From the NCBI GenBank assembly GCA_028702395.1, contig JAQVOV010000002.1:27213-69632 (forward strand): a stretch of DNA of 42,420 nucleotides, in the 5' to 3' direction. The position numbers were made by a program, and so were the translations under genes. Under the pieces are notes generated by a model. It was not told where the DNA came from. It did no database searches and worked only from the letters and a program-made list of their open reading frames with translations. How positions within the stretch are numbered: the stretch's first letter is position 1; the number at the start of each line of letters is the position of its first letter. Source of the DNA: Candidatus Omnitrophota bacterium (GTDB lineage Bacteria > Omnitrophota > Gorgyraeia > JABMRN01). Of the stretch, positions 33,785 through 39,495 are shown piece by piece.

Positions 33785-33860
33785 TCTGTGTTTTATATCT
33801 TGTTTATTTTGTCTATCTTGTCTATGGAGTTAGTATACAAATAAAACATGGAATTGTCAA
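33785..33860 (-). promoter_or_regulatory. Promoter and leader of rrf2-yezD
   Basis: Minus strand TTGACA (33860-33855), 17 bases, TATACT (33837-33832). The leader between promoter and gene repeats AGATAGACAA/AAATAAACAAGATA words; these are either an autoregulatory operator or a small heptamer array. Confidence 0.7.
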
Positions 33861-33962
33861 CAATTGATTTTTAAAAGGTATCTTAAAAACATCAAAAGAG
33901 TCTCAAGAAGATTTTTTTAAGGATGGTTCAAGTGGTACCTCAGAAAGCCGCGAATGACAAGT

Positions 33963-35009
33963 TCAAAAACAACGCTTATTTTTCTTTTTTTGGCAGACTT
34001 TGTTGCATTTATAACAGATCTCGTTCTTTAAATATCCCCCTTTAAAGAACTCCTGAACATTTGATAATGTAGTATCTGCAATGTTTGTAAGAGCTTCTTT
34101 GGTAAAAAACCCCTGGTGTGAAGTGATCAAGACATTTGAGAATGTCAGAAGTCTTGCAAGTACATCATCCCTTATTACAGAGGAAGAAAGATCTTCAAAA
34201 AAATAGTCGCTTTCTTCTTCATAAACATCCAATCCGGCAGAACCGACATGTCCTTTTTTCAGCATTTCTATAAGATGCCCTGTATTGATAAGGCCGCCTC
34301 TTCCTGTATTTATTATCATGACACCTTTTTTCATCTTTTTCATGGTTTGTTTATCTATGAGATGAAAGGTATCTTTTGTCATAGGGCAATGCAGTGAAAT
34401 AATATCAGAATCTTTATAGAGCTTATCAAGGCTTACATATGAAATTTTGTTTTTTTTAGCATAATTTTTATCAGGTAAAATATCATAAGCAAGGATGTTC
34501 ATTCCAAATCCTTTTAAAATATTTATGGCACATTTCCCTATTTGGCCTGTACCTATAATACCTGCTGTTTTACCATGTAGATCAAAACCCATAAGACCAT
34601 TAATAGAAAAATTTCCATCCCGTGTTCTATAATAAGCCCTATGGGTTTTTCTGTTAAGTCCAAGAATAAGAGCAACTGCATGTTCTGCAACTGCATAAGG
34701 AGAGTATCCTGGAACACGTACTACATGTATATTTCCATATACAGACTGCAGATTCACATTATTATAACCTGCACATCTTAAAGCAATAAGTTTAACACCG
34801 TTCTTTATAAGAGCGTCTATAACTTTCTTGTTAACTATATCATTAACAAAAACGCAAACAACATCATATCCTTTAGAGAAAGAAACTGTTTTTTCATTCA
34901 AATGTTCGTTAAAATAATCAATTTCAAACTTATATTTTTTATTTATTTCATTGAAAAAATCTTTGTCATATTCTTTTGTATCATAAAATAATATCTTTTT
35001 CTCTGCCAT
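33963..35009 (-). CDS. D-lactate dehydrogenase-like 2-hydroxyacid dehydrogenase
   Basis: NAD-dependent D-2-hydroxyacid dehydrogenase, close to fermentative LdhA (pyruvate to D-lactate, EC 1.1.1.28). Substrate-domain LIALRCAGYNNV, YSPYAVAEHAVAL, nucleotide loop GIIGTGQIGK, HCPMTKDTFHLI, INTGRGGLI with the catalytic arginine/glutamate region, and TSHQGFFTKEAL with the catalytic histidine. Starting at the ATG at 35009 (AAAGGAG upstream) it has 348 residues; the ATG at 35042 is less likely. The end carries an extra cysteine-rich, basic tail (ICYKCNKVCQKKKNKRCF) not present in E. coli LdhA. Confidence 0.9.
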   Translation of the reverse strand: MAEKKILFYDTKEYDKDFFNEINKKYKFEIDYFNEHLNEKTVSFSKGYDVVCVFVNDIVNKKVIDALIKNGVKLIALRCAGYNNVNLQSVYGNIHVVRVPGYSPYAVAEHAVALILGLNRKTHRAYYRTRDGNFSINGLMGFDLHGKTAGIIGTGQIGKCAINILKGFGMNILAYDILPDKNYAKKNKISYVSLDKLYKDSDIISLHCPMTKDTFHLIDKQTMKKMKKGVMIINTGRGGLINTGHLIEMLKKGHVGSAGLDVYEEESDYFFEDLSSSVIRDDVLARLLTFSNVLITSHQGFFTKEALTNIADTTLSNVQEFFKGGYLKNEICYKCNKVCQKKKNKRCF

Positions 35010-35231
35010 TTTAAACTCCTTTTCATCTATCAAGGTCAACACAGATAGAACTTAGGGACATTATATAGTTTTAAAATGCATCCTTTTTATAAACCAATGG
35101 TCTGGCTATCTCTGGTCCCGAATACTAATATGTTACCAAGCGAATAGCTTTTTGTCAATTGTGCAAAACTTGATCGAGTTAAAATAACACTTAAAAGAAG
35201 ATATATTCTTCTATAAATATAAGATCGTTCA

Positions 35232-35399
35232 TTAAAGCTTTTTTTCAATAGGGTTGCCGCATTGATCACAATTTACTTTTAAAAATTGACAAAAGAACTG
35301 GCTCATTAGTATTTTGCTCCCGCAATGAGGACATTCATACCATTCAGGCGTTAACAGAAGATCCTGTTCAAGAAACTCTAGTTCATCTCGTTCATCCAT
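35232..35399 (-). CDS. Small zinc-ribbon protein (55 aa)
   Basis: The frame begins MDERDELEFLEQDLL and contains two CxxC pairs, YECPHCG and VNCDQCG, plus one extra cysteine, ending in IEKKL. This is a compact zinc ribbon with an acidic N-terminus. AAAGGAGG lies six bases before the ATG, among the best ribosome binding sites in the window. Function unknown; such proteins may bind nucleic acid or act as adaptors. It is divergent from the Fic gene, with a long heptamer array in between. Confidence 0.8.
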   Translation of the reverse strand: MDERDELEFLEQDLLLTPEWYECPHCGSKILMSQFFCQFLKVNCDQCGNPIEKKL

Positions 35400-35458
35400 A
35401 ATATTCCTCCTTTTTTGTGTTATTGTGTAATGGGTAGTAACACTATTACTCAGTACTC

Positions 35459-35724
35459 ATGACTCATGACTCATGACTCATGACCCATTACCCATGACCC
35501 ATTACCCATTACCCATGACTCATGACCCATTACCCATGACCCATTACCCATGACCCATTACCCATGACTCATGACCCATTACCCATGACTCATGACCCAT
35601 TACCCATGACTCATGACCCATTACCCATGACCCATGACCCATGACTCATGACCCATTACCCATGACTCATGACCCATGACCCATTACCCATTACCCATGA
35701 CTCATGACCCATGACCCATTCCCC
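35459..35724. repeat. 38-unit heptamer array with three words
   Basis: Perfect 7-bp register over 266 bp. Units are ATGACTC, ATGACCC or ATTACCC, plus one final ATTCCCC. After the first three units, ATGACTC is always followed by ATGACCC, and the 21-bp triplet ATGACTC-ATGACCC-ATTACCC recurs. There are no spacers, so it is not a CRISPR. Confidence 0.95.
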
Positions 35725-35787
35725 CTCTATTATTATATACGATCAAAAAGCCATTCTGTCCCAAATTATTTTAAAAAAGAAGTGAAA

Positions 35788-35890
35788 TGCGGAGAAAAAG
35801 CCGCCTAATCTCCGCACATTACATAAAATACCTTGTATTTACTTGACAATGCGGAGAAAAGCAGGTATAATCTCCGCATAAAGTGCGGAG
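35788..35890 (+). promoter_or_regulatory. Fic promoter with TGCGGAG operators
   Basis: Perfect promoter TTGACA (35843-35848), 17 bases, TATAAT (35866-35871). Two palindromes of equal 29-bp span, TGCGGAG...CTCCGCA, lie at 35788-35816 and 35850-35878, the second covering spacer and -10. A fifth half-site TGCGGAG (35884-35890) contains the GGAG used as Shine-Dalgarno. This implies tight autorepression. Confidence 0.85.
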
Positions 35891-35899
35891 ATTAATAAT

Positions 35900-37003
35900 A
35901 TGAAATATATTTATCAAAATGAACAATGGCCATCTTTTTCATGGGACATAAAAAATGTTCTTGAAGCTTTAGTCTCATTAAAATCTGTTCAAGGTACCTT
36001 GTTGGGGAAAATGAATTCTTTAGGATTTGATCTTCAACAAGAAGCTATCGCAAGTACTTTAACTGACGAAGTAATAAGGTCTTCTGCTATTGAAGGGCAC
36101 ATTTTAAATACAGAACAAGTGCGTTCTTCAGTTGTAAGACGTTTAGGATTACCTGTTGAAAAAGAATATCAAACTGACAGGTATATTGAAGGCATTGTTA
36201 CCATTGTTTTTAATGCTGTTGAACACTATGATAAGCCTCTAACAAAAGAACGGCTATTGGGCTGGCAGGCCTCTCTTTTTCCTACTGGATACAGTACCAT
36301 TAATAAAATATTAACAGGGCAGTTTCGTGATGATAAAAAAGGGCCTATGCAAGTTGTTTCAGGACCAATGGGAAAAGAAAAAGTACATTTTCAAGCACCT
36401 GAGGCAAATCAATTAGAAAAAGAAATAGAAAAATTCTTAAATTGGTTAAATCAAACAGATAAAACCGATGGTATTATAAAAGCTGGTATAGCCCATTTAT
36501 GGTTTATTACACTTCATCCTTTTGAAGATGGTAATGGCCGTATAGCAAGAACTCTAACTGATATGATGTTAGCAAAGGCTGAAAAGTCTTCTCAACGTTT
36601 TTATAGCATATCAAAACAAATGCAGGAAAACCGAGATGATTACTATAATATATTGGAAAAAACTCAAAAAGGGTCTTTGGATATTACCTTTTGGCTACTT
36701 TGGTTTATAAAATGTGTTACAGATGCTATTGCTTCTTCGGAAACAACCTTGAACTCTATTTTAAATAAAGCTTTATTCTGGCAAAAGCACTCATCAATAA
36801 CATTTAATGATCGTCAAATAAAGATCTTGAATAAATTACTTGATGATTTTATTGGAAACCTAACATCTTCCAAATGGGCTGCAATTTGCAAGTGTTCACA
36901 GGATACTGCAAACAGAGACATTAACGATCTCTTGGCTAAAAATGTTTTGGTCAAGCATGGTCAAGGCCGAAGCATAAAGTACACCCTTAGCAGTCAAAAT
37001 TAA
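35900..37003 (+). CDS. Fic-family AMP-transferase with DUF4172 and C-terminal HTH
   Basis: 367 residues. The N-terminal DUF4172-like part (YQNEQWPSFSWD) includes the class II inhibitory helix motif SSAIEG (61-66), which blocks the ATP site. The catalytic Fic motif HPFEDGNGR (206-214) is complete, so AMPylation of a hydroxyl side chain is expected. The C-terminal part looks like a winged helix (KCSQDTANRDINDLLAKNVLVKHG). The repeated TGCGGAG palindromes around its promoter suggest that the protein represses itself. It is the only clear plus-strand gene. Targets unknown; such proteins act in stress control or as phage-related toxins. Confidence 0.93.
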   Translation: MKYIYQNEQWPSFSWDIKNVLEALVSLKSVQGTLLGKMNSLGFDLQQEAIASTLTDEVIRSSAIEGHILNTEQVRSSVVRRLGLPVEKEYQTDRYIEGIVTIVFNAVEHYDKPLTKERLLGWQASLFPTGYSTINKILTGQFRDDKKGPMQVVSGPMGKEKVHFQAPEANQLEKEIEKFLNWLNQTDKTDGIIKAGIAHLWFITLHPFEDGNGRIARTLTDMMLAKAEKSSQRFYSISKQMQENRDDYYNILEKTQKGSLDITFWLLWFIKCVTDAIASSETTLNSILNKALFWQKHSSITFNDRQIKILNKLLDDFIGNLTSSKWAAICKCSQDTANRDINDLLAKNVLVKHGQGRSIKYTLSSQN

Positions 37004-37040
37004 CTTGAAAAGTTATAGTATATATAATTTCCACAATGCA

Positions 37041-37098
37041 AAAAAGAGGGCTGTCCCAAACTACGCTTTAACAGTATCAGTGTACAGCCCTCTTTTTT
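37041..37098 (+). terminator. Terminator of the Fic gene
   Basis: AAAAAGAGGGCTGT pairs with ACAGCCCTCTTTTTT across a loop of about 30 bases, ending in T6, 38 bp after the Fic stop. Confidence 0.75.
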
Positions 37099-37130
37099 AT
37101 AGCCCGAGCAGGAAACCTCAATCTTTTTCA

Positions 37131-37158
37131 GTAGGGGCAATTCATGAATTGCCCCTAC
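37131..37158. repeat. GTAGGGGC palindrome (28 bp)
   Basis: GTAGGGGCAATTCATGAATTGCCCCTAC-type perfect palindrome; its ends equal those of the 72-bp elements and of the 32-bp palindromes. Confidence 0.9.
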
Positions 37159-37163
37159 AAAAC

Positions 37164-37216
37164 CTCATCCAGGACGTTCCACTGGCTGACAGCTGAAGGC
37201 TAACAGCTAAAGGCTA
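37164..37216. repeat. Half heptamer element with core
   Basis: Core AGGACGTTCCA (37171-37181) followed by GCTGACA, GCTGAAG, GCTAACA, GCTAAAG, GCTAACC. Only one arm is present, next to the channel gene stop. Confidence 0.8.
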
Positions 37217-37227
37217 ACCTTCCTTTT

Positions 37228-37614
37228 CTATTTTAGATCCGCGACAAACCGTCTGACCAAAGATACAACAAAGCAGCTTAAAGTTATAACCCCAAGAAAA
37301 CCTTCAACAACACATAATCCTCTGGAAAAACCAAGCGGCTGAATATCCCCGTATCCAATAGTGGTCAAAGTAATTCCTGAAAAATAGAAAGCTTCCGGCA
37401 AGGTTAAAACCCTTTCTAAAGAATTTATAACGAACATGCTCTTTGACAACCAAAAGATCATAGAAAAAATAAACCACAAAAAGATGCTCAAGATCAGAAA
37501 TCTGGACGGTTTAATAAAACCTCCACAAAGCCACATCATTGCTTTAAACAACCTGTTTTTTTGATGAGCTTTACTTTCAAAAAACACAATATCACTTAAA
37601 GCCTCTCTATCCAT
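37228..37614 (-). CDS. K+ channel domain, downstream part of a split gene
   Basis: 128 residues forming a two-helix potassium channel pore: membrane helix at about 37-57, selectivity filter TTIGYGD (84-90), second helix at about 96-118. It is in the same frame as the preceding gene, separated by one TGA and six codons, and has no convincing Shine-Dalgarno. Related proteins in other bacteria carry pentapeptide-like repeats followed by this channel in one chain. It may therefore be made by read-through, by re-initiation, or belong to a broken gene. Confidence 0.8.
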   Translation of the reverse strand: MDREALSDIVFFESKAHQKNRLFKAMMWLCGGFIKPSRFLILSIFLWFIFSMIFWLSKSMFVINSLERVLTLPEAFYFSGITLTTIGYGDIQPLGFSRGLCVVEGFLGVITLSCFVVSLVRRFVADLK

Positions 37615-37632
37615 TCCAACATTAGTATGTTC

Positions 37633-38343
37633 TCATATAAAAGTTAATGTGTCCTTTATCCTTTCATTCTCGATATGTTTGATATGCTGTGTACTATTCC
37701 TGGAAAAAGCCTCAGTTAAAACAAACAAATTTCTATTCAAACCTTTTCCTTTCTGTGATCTTCCTAACCTGTTCAAGGATTTTTTTATATTTATTTGAGA
37801 ATGATCGAATTTTACTTCTTTAAACCCTCCTGCCTCAACATTTAAAGAATTTATGTTGTTCCAATAGAGAACAAAAGAATCAGCATTCATATATTCCAAT
37901 CTAAGATCCAAAACACTACTTTCCATCATATATACATTCTTGACATCTACTATATGAAATGTCAAACAAGAAAAATTAGAGCGTTTTATTGACACATCAA
38001 TCAATTTATTGCTATTGACGATCTTACAACCTTTTAAAAATATACAACTATCTATATCTATCTCTGTTAACTTTTCTTCCTCGTCATAGATCATGACATC
38101 ACCGATAAAAACGCAATTGTGAAATTTTACAATAGAAGCATGCGTTATCCTTATACTTTGAAGATCAATGATCTTAGTGTCAAGTTCTAAGGTTTTATCA
38201 TTAATACGATCTTCCTCGTTGATTATAAGCTCTTTTTTATTTATTCGAGAGAAACCATTCTTTTCCAGTTCATCCAGTACTTTCTCTACATCTTTTTCCT
38301 TGAACAATTTATTTTCTTTATAGATCCTAAAAATGTCCTTCAT
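37633..38343 (-). CDS. Pentapeptide-like beta-helix protein, upstream part of a split gene
   Basis: 236 residues. From about 50 to 190 it shows alternating short strands with regularly placed hydrophobic residues (IRITHASIVKFHNCVFIGD, IDIDSCIFLKGCKI, VSIKRSNFSCLTF), as in degenerate pentapeptide or right-handed beta-helix proteins. It ends IKDTLTFI-TGA and the frame continues into the channel domain. AAAGGAT precedes the ATG. Taken together the two parts would give a 371-codon fusion, a known architecture for pentapeptide/Ion_trans_2 proteins. Confidence 0.65.
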   Translation of the reverse strand: MKDIFRIYKENKLFKEKDVEKVLDELEKNGFSRINKKELIINEEDRINDKTLELDTKIIDLQSIRITHASIVKFHNCVFIGDVMIYDEEEKLTEIDIDSCIFLKGCKIVNSNKLIDVSIKRSNFSCLTFHIVDVKNVYMMESSVLDLRLEYMNADSFVLYWNNINSLNVEAGGFKEVKFDHSQINIKKSLNRLGRSQKGKGLNRNLFVLTEAFSRNSTQHIKHIENERIKDTLTFI

Positions 38344-38382
38344 ATTACTATCCTTTCATAGGTGCCCCTAAAGCTTTCTTTG

Positions 38383-38415
38383 AAAAAACAGTATGTTCCA
38401 AAACAGAACATACTG
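38383..38415 (-). terminator. Terminator of the toxin-antitoxin operon
   Basis: On the minus strand CAGTATGTTCTG, loop, CAGAACATACTG-type stem followed by TTTTTTC, 49 bp after the antitoxin gene. Confidence 0.75.
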
Positions 38416-38463
38416 CCTGCAAAACTACCTTCTCTATTTTAGATCAAATATGTACTTTCTAAT

Positions 38464-38787
38464 TTATTTTTTCTTTGGTGATAGATCTATACTAAGTTTA
38501 GCATCTAAAGCTAAAGCGATCTTACTTAATGTAGATACAGAAATCTCAGTATTACTAGCATCCTCTAGTCTAGAAATAGTCTGTTGAGTTGTATTGACCT
38601 TCTTGGCTAATTGAGCTTGAGTCAAATTTCTACGTTTTCGAAGTTTCACGATTTTCATGGCAAGTTCTAAGCGTTCGATTTGCTCTATATATGCTTTCCG
38701 AAACTCTTTACTTTTCTTAAACTCACTATCTATATGAGAGCTTATAGTTTCTGGTATATTCACCTTTATTTTTTTTGGCTTTTTCAT
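38464..38787 (-). CDS. HigA-like antitoxin (XRE HTH)
   Basis: 107 residues; an N-terminal toxin-binding helix region rich in charged residues, then a Cro/C1 helix-turn-helix (RKRRNLTQAQLAKKVNTTQQTISRLED at about 51-77) and a short tail. It would neutralise the toxin encoded directly upstream and bind the palindromes at the operon promoter. AAAGGGG ribosome binding site overlaps the toxin stop region. Toxin-first order is typical of HigBA. Confidence 0.88.
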   Translation of the reverse strand: MKKPKKIKVNIPETISSHIDSEFKKSKEFRKAYIEQIERLELAMKIVKLRKRRNLTQAQLAKKVNTTQQTISRLEDASNTEISVSTLSKIALALDAKLSIDLSPKKK

Positions 38788-38798
38788 TTCTTTCCCCT

Positions 38799-39167
38799 TT
38801 ATTTTAATTTTATTTTTCCTTCATTATATTGAATTTGAAAATCTATCATTCTCTTTTTTGCTTTCAATTTATCATTTTCAGATATCTTTGATGTTTTCTT
38901 TAAAATACCATGTAATAACACAATATAATCTTTAAACATATATCCATAAAAAACTCGAACATTGTTAGATGAAAACTGAACTCTGAGCTCATATAGATCA
39001 TCTCCTAAATACTCAACTATTGGTCGTTTCAATTCCTTCCAATTGTCACATAAAAAATTAGTACTTGCTAATACTTTAGCCCTTGTATGCACATCTAGTT
39101 TATTTATAAATTCTTTAACAGGCTTTTTCCCACGTTTATCCTGATAATAAATTGCTGTCTTTGCCAC
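38799..39167 (-). CDS. HigB/Gp49-like toxin (RelE superfamily, DUF891)
   Basis: 122 residues, probably a ribosome-dependent mRNA interferase. Features of phage-derived Gp49-like HigB toxins are KPVKEFINKLD near the N-terminus, YELRVQFSSNNVRVFYGYM in the core with basic residues, and VLLHGILKKTSKI followed by a lysine-rich end. The start codon is GTG (39167) with GGAGGGG just before it. Expressed from a promoter covered by two operator palindromes. Confidence 0.9.
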   Translation of the reverse strand: MAKTAIYYQDKRGKKPVKEFINKLDVHTRAKVLASTNFLCDNWKELKRPIVEYLGDDLYELRVQFSSNNVRVFYGYMFKDYIVLLHGILKKTSKISENDKLKAKKRMIDFQIQYNEGKIKLK

Positions 39168-39176
39168 ATCCCCTCC

Positions 39177-39228
39177 AATACATTATTATTGATGTATTAA
39201 ATATACACTATTATTGGTGTATAATCAA
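39177..39228 (-). promoter_or_regulatory. Toxin-antitoxin promoter with two palindromic operators
   Basis: Minus strand TTGATT (39228-39223), 17 bases, TATATT (39205-39200). Palindromes TACAT-TATTATTG-ATGTA (39179-39196) and TACAC-TATTATTG-GTGTA (39204-39221) have the same 8-bp centre, 25 bp apart; one covers the spacer, the other lies downstream of the -10. Confidence 0.82.
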
Positions 39229-39495
39229 GCGAATTTTAAAAATTTTTCCATATAACATTTTATCTTTCAAAGTCGTTAGAATTATTCTGCCTACACCTAT
39301 TTGCAACCCATTTATGTTCAGTATGTTGTAAACATATAGCTTTAAAGCAAAACTTCTGAATTCAGATCTGCCTGCTTGTTAAAGCAGGCAGGGTCATCCC
39401 CGCCTTAAGGCGGGCCCATGCCATAATTACGTTTTTTGGTCTTTAGCAAAAAAAAATTACCTAATTACTGAGCTAGTACATCTGACCCTAAGTTT
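39229..39495. other. Gap with hairpins upstream of the toxin-antitoxin operon
   Basis: No coding frame. Holds a hairpin with 10-bp stem CTGCCTGCTT/AAGCAGGCAG (39368-39391) and a perfect 16-bp palindrome CCCGCCTTAAGGCGGG (39399-39414), both GC-rich in an AT-rich background. They resemble mobile palindromic repeats more than terminators, as no T-run follows. Confidence 0.65.

Larger units (their letters stand above)
35400..35899. other. Divergent intergenic region with array and Fic operators (500 bp)
   Basis: Holds the zinc-ribbon ribosome binding site, a short GGGTAGTAACA inverted word (35432-35442), the 38-unit heptamer array, an AT-rich spacer and the Fic promoter/operator region. No coding frame. 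Confidence 0.7.

Noticed and set aside
35087..35269. Minus-strand 60-codon frame after the zinc-ribbon gene
   Set aside because: Overlaps the better supported zinc-ribbon frame in another phase and has no ribosome binding site or family resemblance.
35459..35724. CRISPR array
   Set aside because: Units are 7 bp with no spacers between them and no cas genes in the window.
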